Source: UBA5738 sp964470995 (GTDB lineage Bacteria; Patescibacteriota; Minisyncoccia; Minisyncoccales; UBA5738). From it: a stretch of 9,149 bases of DNA. The position numbers and the translations under genes were made by a program. The stretch is from positions 1 through 9,149 of the forward strand of contig CAYYEP010000024.1 in assembly GCA_964470995.1 (NCBI GenBank). Direction: 5' to 3'. The notes beneath the pieces were generated by a model that saw only the letters and a program-made list of their open reading frames with translations, had not been told where the DNA came from and did no database searches. Shown in pieces: positions 1 to 6,384 of this stretch; position 1 is the stretch's first letter, and every line of letters starts with the position of its first letter.

Positions 1-461
1 ACGCACGACCCGTTGTTACAGCTTTGGTCGCTGTCGCAGTTGGTCACGCCGCTCCATTCCAAACAGCTATCGGAATCATAGTTGCCGCACTGCTTCCAGC
101 CGTTGCCGGAACATTCGCGCCGCCCCGAAACCGAACAATCGTCCGAACAGCTTTTGATGCACGAACCGTTACTGCAAGTGTACCCGGAACCGCAGTTGGT
201 CACACCGCTCCATTCCAAACAGCTATCGGAATCGTAGTTTCCGCACTGCTTCCAGCCGTTGCCGGAACATTCGCGCTTGCCGCTGGCGGAACACTGGTCG
301 GTGCAGGTTTTGATGCACGAACCGTTACTGCAAGTGTACCCGGAACCGCAGTTGGTCACACCGCTCCATTCCAAGCAGGAATCCGAGTCATAGTTGCCGC
401 AGGTCTTAAACCCGTTGCCCGAGCATACTCGCTTGCCCGAAGGAGAACAATTATTGGAACA
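1..461 (-). repeat. Three tandem 156-bp coding repeats
   Basis: The period is exactly 156 bp (52 codons): units at 461-306, 305-150 and 149-1 (last one cut). Parts are identical at DNA level, for example 152-218 equals 308-374. The repeat encodes the eight-cysteine unit described for the gene. High DNA identity points to recent duplication or gene conversion within the gene. Confidence 0.9.
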
Positions 462-770
462 ACTCGGCGGATTATAACAATTTGAACCGCAAGAAGTAGA
501 GGCGGTTGTAGTTGTGCTACAGCTTCCGCCCGAGCAACCCGCGCCGCCGGAGTAAGTCACTCCAGAAGTGGTAGTAATATAATGCCCGGAACTGGAAGCG
601 CTGGTTGTGCCGCAGCTTCCGCCCGAGCAACCCGCGCCGCCGGAGTAAGTTACCCCGGAGGTGGAAGTAATATAACCCAGCGCGTTATTTGGAATTGCGA
701 ACAAACAAACTAAAATTCCGACCGTTGTCGCAACAATCGCGTAAAAAAAATTTCTTGTAATCTTACGCAT
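1..770 (-). CDS. Secreted Cys-rich repeat surface protein, 3' part missing
   Basis: This frame is open from an ATG at 770-768 to the left edge, so 256 full residues are visible and the C-terminus lies outside the window. Residues 1-32 form a signal peptide or N-terminal membrane anchor (basic start, then a hydrophobic run to about 27). Residues 33-92 are a Ser/Thr/Gly-rich region with a duplicated block reading roughly ITxTSGVTYSGGAGCSGGSC. From Cys104 on come three tandem 52-residue repeats (104-155, 156-207, 208 onward). Each holds eight cysteines spaced C-x3-C-x7-C-x7-C-x7-C-x8-C-x5-C-x4-C and a CLEW core, which suggests four disulfides per unit and an extracellular location. The same repeat is in the 783-residue protein at 1841-4192. 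It has its own promoter at 831-859. No enzymatic motif is seen; a structural, adhesive or binding role is inferred. There is no clear Shine-Dalgarno sequence; the ATG is chosen because the signal peptide follows directly. Confidence 0.9.
   Translation of the reverse strand, partial: MRKITRNFFYAIVATTVGILVCLFAIPNNALGYITSTSGVTYSGGAGCSGGSCGTTSASSSGHYITTTSGVTYSGGAGCSGGSCSTTTTASTSCGSNCYNPPSCSNNCSPSGKRVCSGNGFKTCGNYDSDSCLEWSGVTNCGSGYTCSNGSCIKTCTDQCSASGKRECSGNGWKQCGNYDSDSCLEWSGVTNCGSGYTCSNGSCIKSCSDDCSVSGRRECSGNGWKQCGNYDSDSCLEWSGVTNCDSDQSCNNGSC
520..676 (-). repeat. Duplicated 31-codon block in the N-terminal linker
   Basis: Positions 520-557 match 613-650 (offset 93 bp, 31 codons) base for base, and similarity continues more weakly to 583 and 676. 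Each copy encodes a Gly/Ser-rich peptide with two cysteines (GGAGCSGGSC) after a TSGVTYS stretch. It lies between the signal peptide and the first 52-residue repeat. Confidence 0.8.
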
Positions 771-830
771 ATCTTTGGTTTTGTTATTTAATTATAATTC
801 AAAATTGCAGACATTTGCTGTCCCATCATT

Positions 831-859
831 ATTATAGAATATGATGTATAATTTGTCAA
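831..859 (-). promoter_or_regulatory. Consensus sigma-70 promoter for the left Cys-rich gene
   Basis: On the minus strand TTGACA (859-854) and TATAAT (836-831) are separated by exactly 17 bp. Both hexamers are perfect matches to the consensus. Transcription would start near 824 and give a leader of about 55 nt. The promoter begins just past the T-tract of the preceding terminator. Confidence 0.85.
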
Positions 860-871
860 TAAAAATGAACC

Positions 872-928
872 AAAAAAAATAGGCCAACATGCTTCCCTTG
901 AGACTCACCAAAAGATTTATATTGGCCT
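872..928 (-). terminator. Intrinsic terminator of the 942-1679 gene
   Basis: On the minus strand AGGCCAATAT (928-919) pairs with ATGTTGGCCT (890-881) as a 10-bp stem with one G-U pair, followed by a T-run at 879-872. The 28-nt interior can itself fold: CTTTTG pairs with CAAGGG using two G-U pairs. It begins 13 bp beyond the stop codon. Confidence 0.8.
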
Positions 929-941
929 GAAAATGCAAAAT

Positions 942-1679
942 TTAATCTATCTGTTCGGCCCAACTCGTCTGGGCCCTGTTTTTTGGAAGGTTATGAGAAT
1001 TTCCTTTCCCTCTAATTTCCACATAACCCACCGATTTAACGATGAGTTTTTCGCCCCGGCGATGAAGACTGAAGCATTCAATCGTGTAGCCATCATGATA
1101 GGCTACGGCAAATGTGAATGCCATATTATTTTTTGTTATAATTATGGGACCATCCCACACCGCCCTCAACGAATTGGCCCAATCTTGGGCCTTATTGGTG
1201 CCGGGATCATTAGCGCCTGCAAGTGCGTTATTGAGTTTTTCCGCGGTTGGGATGGGAGTCTTTACATCCCAAAGAGATATCCGTACGGCGTCGAGGAACA
1301 ACCCGACGACGTACTTGAACGTATTACGTTCGTCGCTGTCGAACGCCAACATCTCACAAACGTAATCGCGAGGAATTCTTTCCTCAACGATTTTATCCGG
1401 GATTAAAGCTTTTTCTTCGCACCGCTCGCAGTCACTAGTTGCCCGAGAGGTACCCGTCAATGGGACGTCATCCCGGGTCCTAGCCTGCTGCTGTCCGATA
1501 GCCACGCTGGCGCCGGGCGAGTTGACTACGTTCACCGTAGTCATCTGTATCTGTCCCGCTGCTTTCTCGTAAACTTGGTCACCCACAGTGATGCCCTTGG
1601 CATCAACTGCAGGAACGATACATATGCTCAAAAAAATTGCCGCGAGCATTACAACGGCTGAAAACCTTGATGAACTCAC
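942..1679 (-). CDS. Secreted protein of unknown function, 245 aa
   Basis: I do not recognise this protein. It starts with a signal peptide: a hydrophobic run at about residues 8-25 and a likely signal peptidase I site after VDA near residue 27. The mature part begins with a Gln/Thr/Val-rich stretch (about 30-75). It contains a lone CERC pair near 84-87 and two more cysteines (near 107 and 202), so one or two disulfides are possible. The C-terminal half (about 95-230) alternates hydrophobic and charged residues in a way that suggests a compact alpha/beta domain. No C-terminal membrane helix or sorting signal is present; an internal PLTG near residue 75 is unlikely to be one. The GTG start is preferred over an ATG at residue 11 because TAGGTGA lies at the right distance and the residues between complete the basic start of the signal peptide. 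It is a single-gene unit with its own promoter and terminator. Confidence 0.8.
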   Translation of the reverse strand: MSSSRFSAVVMLAAIFLSICIVPAVDAKGITVGDQVYEKAAGQIQMTTVNVVNSPGASVAIGQQQARTRDDVPLTGTSRATSDCERCEEKALIPDKIVEERIPRDYVCEMLAFDSDERNTFKYVVGLFLDAVRISLWDVKTPIPTAEKLNNALAGANDPGTNKAQDWANSLRAVWDGPIIITKNNMAFTFAVAYHDGYTIECFSLHRRGEKLIVKSVGYVEIRGKGNSHNLPKNRAQTSWAEQID

Positions 1680-1683
1680 TTTA

Positions 1684-1690
1684 TCACCTA
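1684..1690 (-). promoter_or_regulatory. Ribosome binding site supporting the GTG start
   Basis: TAGGTGA on the minus strand ends four bases before the GTG at 1679-1677. It is the clearest Shine-Dalgarno-like sequence in the window; most other genes here have none. Confidence 0.5.
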
Positions 1691-1705
1691 TCCCAATCTA
1701 TCAAC

Positions 1706-1734
1706 TTTATAAAACTTTTCACAAAAAAAGTCAA
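1706..1734 (-). promoter_or_regulatory. Sigma-70-type promoter for the 942-1679 gene
   Basis: TTGACT (1734-1729) and TATAAA (1711-1706) are separated by 17 bp on the minus strand, each with one mismatch to the consensus. Transcription would start near 1699, about 20 nt before the GTG start. Confidence 0.75.
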
Positions 1735-1787
1735 TACATTGAGTACTGCGATCAAACAAATGCAAGAGGATAACCGCTGCTAATTTC

Positions 1788-1818
1788 AAAACAAAACTCC
1801 GCTATTGGCGGAGTTTTG
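1788..1818 (-). terminator. Intrinsic terminator of the 783-aa surface protein gene
   Basis: An 11-bp perfect stem CAAAACTCCGC / GCGGAGTTTTG with a 5-nt loop (1818-1792), followed by TTTTGAAATT on the minus strand. It lies 22 bp past the stop codon at 1841. Confidence 0.85.
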
Positions 1819-1840
1819 CCTCTTGATTTGCCGGCAAAGA

Positions 1841-4192
1841 TTACTGGCCGATCAAATTATTTCTTTTTACGTAATCAATACGTTTTGCCAACTTTACCTC
1901 GGTATTGCCTTTCAGGTGGGCAGCCACGGTCATATACATCGCCTTTGCGTTGCCCCGAAAAGCTATTAGTATCGCCGTGAGCACTGCCATTAGGCCTGCT
2001 ATCACTGCCAGGGCGCTTCCGCCGCCGAATCCTGTGGAAACTATGGTCGCTCCCGCAATCGCGCTCTTTTGTACGATTACTGTTGCTTCCGATCGGGCAT
2101 TCGAACCATCCGTCTCCACTGTTGCGGTATTGGTCATTTGAGTCTGTCCATAATTGAAATAATCTGCGTTGGCCACGGTGGCGTCGTAAGTGATTGTTTT
2201 GGTCTCACCTTTAGAAATATCGCCAATGTTAATACCAGCGCCTAAATTACCCTCAAGATTAGATCCCTCCAACCGCACGTTACGTCGGTTATAGATGCCG
2301 GCCGGCATAACATCGGTTACAACCACGTCGTCGACATCACCGCCTTTGGCGGTTATCTCAATTCGGTAAGAAACAATATCTCCCGGATTAGTGCTGATCG
2401 TTTCGGCGTATGCGGAACCGCCTCCGATACTGCGAACCGTCTTATCGATGCTTAGCCGTCCTTCCTCCTCCTTGGTATCGCAATCCTTCACCCGGATGCT
2501 CACCGTATCGGTCGCGCTGCGTCCGTTGCTGGTTACTTTCACTTTGGCGGTGTAGGTTCCGGTTTTTTTGTAATCGCAAAGGTTTCTGGCGGTATAGGAA
2601 TCGTTGTCGCTGGACGCGGTCTTGTCCCAATCGCCGTCATCGTCGCAATCAAAATAATATTTGTATTTCTCGTTCTTCGAATCGTCATCCACTTCGGCGG
2701 TCAGATCGACATCGTTTAACGCCGCGCAGCCGCTGGAAGGATCGGCGCTCAAAGAAACGCGCATATCCTCGTCCTCATCGTCGGCGTTCACCCGAATCTT
2801 TACCGTGTCCGAATCTTCGCCGCATTCGTTTTTCGCGGTCAGGGTGCAGGTATAAACCTTGTCGTAATCGTAACGCTTTGAGGGCGCCTCAAATGTCGGA
2901 CGCAAGGTATCCTCGTCATCCAGGTCGCCGCCGTTGCAATCCCATTCCAGATCGTCATAGTCGCCGTCCACGGTCCCCCGCAGTTTCACGGATTCACCTT
3001 CGTCGATGGTCACGTCGTCGCCGGCGTCAACTTCCAGATCGTCGTCGCCGTTGCCCGTCAGGGTGATGGTATCGGTCGCGGTACCTCCCTTACCCCAGCA
3101 TTTGATGGTAAAGGTTCGGGTACCGTCAAAACCGGCGATCTTTTTTGAACCATTGGTGGACAGGCTGCCGCTCCACGCGCCGCTGGCCGCGCACGAAGTG
3201 GTATCGGTGGAAATCCATTTTAATGTAAATCCGGTGCCGCAGGAACCGTCTCCGGTCGAAGTCAGATTGACTGTCGGTTCGTCGTAATCGTCCACGCACG
3301 AGCCGTTGACGCAGGTTTGGCTGGCGCCGCAGTTTGTCACACTGCCCCACTCCAAGCAGCTGTCGGAGTCATGGTTGCCGCAGGTGCGAAAACCATTGCC
3401 GTAACATTCGCGCTTGCCGTTGGTGGAACATTCGTCCGTACAAGTTTTCACGCACGAGCCGTTGCTGCAGGTTTCATCGCTGTCGCAGTTTGTCACACTG
3501 CCCCACTCCAAGCAGCTGTCGGAGTCATGGTTGCCGCAGGTGCGGAAACCATTGCCGTAGCACTCGCGCTTGCCGTTGGTGGAACATTCGTCCGTACAGC
3601 TTGCCGCACACTCGCCGTCGCGGCAAATCATGCCCGCCGAACAATCGGTTAATTTCCAACGATTGCAGCCATCCGAACCCTTAACGCAGGTTTTAACCGA
3701 GTTCCCGCTGCAAACCTTCTGGTTTACGGAATCGCACTCATTCGTGCATTTTTCGCAAAGAACGTGATATTTGGTAATTTGCCCGCCCACAATCGTGCTT
3801 AAATCATGCGGATTGTCGCTGGGGAACGGGTAAACGCAAGGCCCCTCAAAAAGATCGATTTGGGTCATACAATTATCCGTCTTAACCGTAGTATAAACGA
3901 CTTCCCCGGGTTTAAGGGTAACCGTCTTGGAATCAAGTAAGGTTTGGTTTTTCAGCCATCCCACGGTGCCGGTCGGAAATTGGTAAACCCGATAGGAACA
4001 AACGCTCACCGTCATTGTTCCGCAACTAACGTTATTGGTTAAGCGGACTTGCGCGTCCATGCCGTTTCCGGCGATATTGATCCAACCGGGCTGGACGCAA
4101 TTCGAAACAGACGCGTGCGCCCGATCCGCCGCAATAAGGCTCAATATCAATGCCACGCTTAATATGGCAATAAAATTAAAGTATTTATTCAT
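1841..4192 (-). CDS. Multidomain surface protein: Cys-rich repeats, Ig/PKD-like domains, DUF11-like domain, C-terminal membrane anchor
   Basis: A 783-residue cell-surface protein. Residues 1-27 are a signal peptide ending in RAHA. Residues 30-148 form a Cys-containing beta-rich N-terminal domain of unknown type. Residues 149-300 hold three eight-cysteine repeats: a divergent one, then 199-250 and 251-302, which share 38 identical residues. Residues 305-383 look like an Ig-like domain, 386-470 like a PKD domain (AGDDVTIDEGESVKLRG), and 477-571 like a second PKD-type domain with an acidic YYFDCDDDGDWD segment that may bind calcium. Residues 578-708 resemble DUF11 (NPGDIVSYRIEI, VVVTDVMPAG, TNTATV). 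A VSTG sequence (718-721) comes before a membrane helix (about 726-745). The basic tail after the helix is about 38 residues, much longer than in a classical sortase signal, so sorting by a sortase is uncertain. It has its own consensus promoter and terminator. A role in adhesion or cell-cell contact is inferred from architecture only. Confidence 0.9.
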   Translation of the reverse strand: MNKYFNFIAILSVALILSLIAADRAHASVSNCVQPGWINIAGNGMDAQVRLTNNVSCGTMTVSVCSYRVYQFPTGTVGWLKNQTLLDSKTVTLKPGEVVYTTVKTDNCMTQIDLFEGPCVYPFPSDNPHDLSTIVGGQITKYHVLCEKCTNECDSVNQKVCSGNSVKTCVKGSDGCNRWKLTDCSAGMICRDGECAASCTDECSTNGKRECYGNGFRTCGNHDSDSCLEWGSVTNCDSDETCSNGSCVKTCTDECSTNGKRECYGNGFRTCGNHDSDSCLEWGSVTNCGASQTCVNGSCVDDYDEPTVNLTSTGDGSCGTGFTLKWISTDTTSCAASGAWSGSLSTNGSKKIAGFDGTRTFTIKCWGKGGTATDTITLTGNGDDDLEVDAGDDVTIDEGESVKLRGTVDGDYDDLEWDCNGGDLDDEDTLRPTFEAPSKRYDYDKVYTCTLTAKNECGEDSDTVKIRVNADDEDEDMRVSLSADPSSGCAALNDVDLTAEVDDDSKNEKYKYYFDCDDDGDWDKTASSDNDSYTARNLCDYKKTGTYTAKVKVTSNGRSATDTVSIRVKDCDTKEEEGRLSIDKTVRSIGGGSAYAETISTNPGDIVSYRIEITAKGGDVDDVVVTDVMPAGIYNRRNVRLEGSNLEGNLGAGINIGDISKGETKTITYDATVANADYFNYGQTQMTNTATVETDGSNARSEATVIVQKSAIAGATIVSTGFGGGSALAVIAGLMAVLTAILIAFRGNAKAMYMTVAAHLKGNTEVKLAKRIDYVKRNNLIGQ
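3287..3598 (-). repeat. Two tandem 156-bp coding repeats
   Basis: Units at 3598-3443 and 3442-3287. The blocks 3328-3442 and 3484-3598 differ at only three of 115 positions, and all three changes are silent. They encode the same type of 52-residue, eight-cysteine unit found at 1-461, where the Asp-Ser-Asp-Ser-Cys-Leu-Glu-Trp core is also kept. Confidence 0.9.
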
Positions 4193-4242
4193 ATTATTTG
4201 TTATCTGTAAAAATTAAACTGAATATTGTTCTTTCAACCTAT

Positions 4243-4271
4243 ATTATATCAAAAATAATGCAGATTGTCAA
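4243..4271 (-). promoter_or_regulatory. Consensus sigma-70 promoter for the 783-aa surface protein
   Basis: TTGACA (4271-4266), a 17-bp spacer and TATAAT (4248-4243) on the minus strand, all perfect, with a TGA directly before the -10 box (extended -10). The leader would be about 45 nt. Confidence 0.9.
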
Positions 4272-4326
4272 GACTATTGGCTATTATAAAATTTCTTACC
4301 ACGAATCGCGTGTCCTATCAAGGGAT

Positions 4327-4349
4327 AAAAAAACGGGCTTCCGCCCCGT
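4327..4349 (-). terminator. Intrinsic terminator of the CAP-sortase operon
   Basis: ACGGG pairs with CCCGT (4349-4333), with a further GC pair if one G bulges out, followed by TTTTTT at 4332-4327 on the minus strand. It begins 14 bp after the sortase 1 stop codon. Confidence 0.85.
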
Positions 4350-4363
4350 CAAAGTGTATTCAA

Positions 4364-5095
4364 CTATTCGTTTTTAATTGTACATTCGACCACGATTCGG
4401 TTCAAATCCTTGCCGGGCGGCCAACAGCTCACCAGCGCCAGCGAATTGCCGTCTACCGTGGGAGTTGGTACCCCGTTTTGTTTGTCCACGATGCGGGTAT
4501 CAACTACCGAATAATACCTTGTCTCATTATTATAAGTGACCGCCACCATATCTCCTTCCTTTAACTCATTAATACGCGAAAACACCCAATCATATTTGAT
4601 CATCGGCCATCCAATCGGCGCGCTATGTCCCAGAATTACCGTTTGCCCGGCAGTGCCAAAAGCCGCCGATCCCGGATAAAGAACTACTCCCGAATCCAAT
4701 AATCCGTAAATCACCTTGGCATCGTCGGTGGCGGCGGTAATAATCGGCACTGCCAAACCAAGTTTTGGGATCGACAAAAGATCGCGCCGTTCCACCGGAT
4801 CATTTGCCGGATCACTCTCCCTTTTTACGATCGTTTCTGTTTTTCCCTTTGTGTTGCCATCAGAGTAGTCTATTGCTCCAGCATTCTCCAGAACCGGTGC
4901 GTGTTCCACCAAAACATACGGCCTTGGGAAGTATTGCGGAAAATAATCCGAAAGAAACTGGCGCCAAACATCGCCATTGAAGGCCCATGATATATTTCCC
5001 CAAAAAACTACCATCGCCGCTAAAAGCGCGATCGGTATATGGTATTTTTTTATAAAACGGCGCCAAGCCGGTGTCTTTCGCTTAAATACGGGCAT
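4364..5095 (-). CDS. Sortase 1, membrane-anchored cysteine transpeptidase (243 aa)
   Basis: Sortases cleave a sorting motif in a secreted protein and join it to an amino acceptor at the cell surface. A basic N-terminus is followed by one membrane helix (about residues 20-38). A linker of about 65 residues follows, with the catalytic beta-barrel from about 107 (LLSIPKLGLAVPII) to 243. All three catalytic residues are visible: His157 in ILGHSAP, Cys224 in LVSCWPPG and Arg233 in DLNR. The domain is close to sortase 2 in this window and I infer a recent common origin. Its ATG lies 23 bp after the stop of the CAP gene, so the two are almost surely co-transcribed. The class (D/E-like or a lineage-specific type) cannot be fixed by eye, and the natural substrate is not apparent. 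Confidence 0.93.
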   Translation of the reverse strand: MPVFKRKTPAWRRFIKKYHIPIALLAAMVVFWGNISWAFNGDVWRQFLSDYFPQYFPRPYVLVEHAPVLENAGAIDYSDGNTKGKTETIVKRESDPANDPVERRDLLSIPKLGLAVPIITAATDDAKVIYGLLDSGVVLYPGSAAFGTAGQTVILGHSAPIGWPMIKYDWVFSRINELKEGDMVAVTYNNETRYYSVVDTRIVDKQNGVPTPTVDGNSLALVSCWPPGKDLNRIVVECTIKNE

Positions 5096-5118
5096 AAAGC
5101 TAGTTAATAATCAATCGC

Positions 5119-6087
5119 TTAGAATATCGAAATATGGTGTGGGATCAGCGCGATAACCAAACCGCGGTCGATCAGGCCGAATGCCGCCATTAGCGCCACG
5201 AATCCAATCGCTTTTGCCAAAATTTCCGGGCGTCCAAAATCCGCGCTTAAAGCGAAATTAACAAAAAGCAGTAAAATTACCATCGCCATCGCGCCGTATA
5301 TCAGCCACTGCAGAACCGCAAAATATTCGTTGGAAAAAAACATCCCCGCCCTTTGTGAAAACGAAATATTTTCATCTTTCGACGTTGACGCCCCCAGAAC
5401 ATCTTTTGGCAATGGCGATTCGGCGATTGCGTTTGGTTCGGCTGTGTTCGTGCTTGCCGCAACAGTGCCGCTTGCCGCCGGCACGCCTGTCTGGCGCGTG
5501 CCGAATAACTGCACCACAATCGTCGCCGGATTGCCGTTAAAATTTGCCCGATAAACCGCAATCCCGATTTCCTGATATTTTGGATTGACGATATTGGCCT
5601 CGTGCGTGGGGGACGCTTGCCACGCGGCCTGAACCTCTTCGGAATCAATAAAACCGATGGCTAGATTCTCTCCCGCGTACCGGTAGTCGTATCCGGCCGC
5701 TTCAAACCAGTGCCAGGGTGTTGTTCCCGAAGGACTCGTATGCGCAAAATATCCGTTCTTTTCCATATCCACCGCCTTCATATAGGCCGCCGCTTCTAAT
5801 TCCGGGCTCTCAACCAGCGATTGAACATTAAATTGTGATCGGTTTTCGTTGGCCATATCGACCAGCGTCATTCTGGTGATGTCGGCATAGAACGGCAATT
5901 CGGAGAAGCTTGCCATAAATGAAAAGAAACCCAATTTCAATACTAACACCGAAATGAAAAAAAGCGTCAAAAAATTCCCGCTAAAGATTCTCGCGCGATA
6001 ACCGTTTCGTTCGCAAGGCAATAAAAAAAACTTAAGCCGCGCAAGCAAGTGCGCGCACTTGCTTTTCATTGTTAAATTGATTTTCAT
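5119..6087 (-). CDS. Membrane-anchored CAP (SCP/PR-1) domain protein, 322 aa
   Basis: The extracellular CAP domain spans about residues 72-196. It carries the family landmarks: FAHTSP with His116, AGENLA with Glu140, a Glu at 150/151, SPTHEANI with His162, and the end motif VVQLFG. The usual His/Glu pocket is therefore kept. A hydrophobic segment at about 38-60 serves as an N-terminal anchor. After a Ser/Thr/Ala-rich linker (197-245, containing VLGAST) come two further membrane helices at about 256-280 and 289-315. That gives three helices, with the CAP domain outside the cell. Bacterial CAP proteins are common in this lineage, but their biochemical activity is mostly unknown. The gene is the first of an operon with sortase 1 and sits directly behind leader copy A (TAAATAAA then ATG). 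No Shine-Dalgarno sequence lies at normal distance; a GGAGGT is 20 nt upstream, inside the structured leader. Confidence 0.92.
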   Translation of the reverse strand: MKINLTMKSKCAHLLARLKFFLLPCERNGYRARIFSGNFLTLFFISVLVLKLGFFSFMASFSELPFYADITRMTLVDMANENRSQFNVQSLVESPELEAAAYMKAVDMEKNGYFAHTSPSGTTPWHWFEAAGYDYRYAGENLAIGFIDSEEVQAAWQASPTHEANIVNPKYQEIGIAVYRANFNGNPATIVVQLFGTRQTGVPAASGTVAASTNTAEPNAIAESPLPKDVLGASTSKDENISFSQRAGMFFSNEYFAVLQWLIYGAMAMVILLLFVNFALSADFGRPEILAKAIGFVALMAAFGLIDRGLVIALIPHHISIF

Positions 6088-6165
6088 TTTATTTACCCGC
6101 CAGAATACCTCCGGGCTAATCGGTTCACATGCGAACCTCCCAATGGTTAGCCTCGGGGTAGTTTA
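6088..6165 (-). promoter_or_regulatory. Structured leader element, copy A (candidate cis-regulatory RNA)
   Basis: On the minus strand this 78-nt segment runs from TAAACTACCC (6165) to TAAATAAA, directly before the CAP start codon. Proposed fold: helix 1 TACC (6160-6157) with GGTA (6109-6106); a 4x4 internal loop (6156-6153 / 6113-6110); helix 2 GGCTAA (6152-6147) with TTAGCC (6119-6114); and an extra hairpin GGTTC / GAACC (6137-6133 / 6126-6122). The single-stranded 3' part reads TTCTGGCGGG. Copy B at 8130-8177 shares the outer sequence and fold. An SD-like GGAGGT (6112-6107) overlaps helix 1, so folding could hide or expose it. It matches no riboswitch I know. Confidence 0.6.
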
Positions 6166-6214
6166 TTGGACAAAATTTTTACCACAAAAAACTAAACCTT
6201 CCGGTCTTATTCAT

Positions 6215-6220
6215 ATTATA
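6215..6220 (-). promoter_or_regulatory. Likely -10 box for the CAP-sortase operon
   Basis: A perfect TATAAT on the minus strand, about 130 nt upstream of the CAP start and about 85 bp past the preceding terminator. The -35 position (TTTTAT near 6243-6238) is poor. Transcription from here would put all of leader copy A into the 5' untranslated region. Confidence 0.45.
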
Positions 6221-6303
6221 ACCGCTCATCCCAAAAAATAAAATCCACTCCAAAGGCGAAACCAATGAAAACCCTATTTATTGATATCGGTACCGGATCC
6301 AAC

Positions 6304-6333
6304 GAAAAAAGCGCCCTGCCAGGCGCTTTTTTC
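6304..6333 (-). terminator. Strong intrinsic terminator of the coiled-coil gene
   Basis: A 12-bp perfect stem GAAAAAAGCGCC / GGCGCTTTTTTC with a 6-nt loop. T-runs on both strands make it symmetric and possibly bidirectional. It is about 50 bp beyond the stop of the gene at 6385. Confidence 0.9.
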
Positions 6334-6384
6334 TCAAGTTCGCGGGTTTCCAACAGGCTTGGAGCCGCAATTTTTACCAATTCG

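Noticed and set aside
1..461. CRISPR array
   Set aside because: The 156-bp repeats are coding, contiguous and without spacers.
24..485. Plus-strand open frame with internal repeats
   Set aside because: It is the antisense shadow of the Cys-rich gene at 1-770; the repeats arise from the 156-bp coding period and the minus frame has the signal peptide, promoter and cysteine pattern.
933..1406. Plus-strand open frame of 157 codons
   Set aside because: Antisense to the secreted protein at 942-1679, with no signal peptide, ribosome binding site or promoter of its own.
2410..3066. Plus-strand Arg-rich open frame of 218 codons
   Set aside because: Its extreme Arg/Pro/Ser composition is typical of an antisense shadow of Asp/Ser/Thr-rich coding sequence; the minus frame encodes PKD-like domains.
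4272..4326. Second promoter upstream of the 783-aa protein (TATAAT within TTTTATAATAGCC)
   Set aside because: No acceptable -35 at normal spacing, and the perfect promoter at 4243-4271 lies just downstream.
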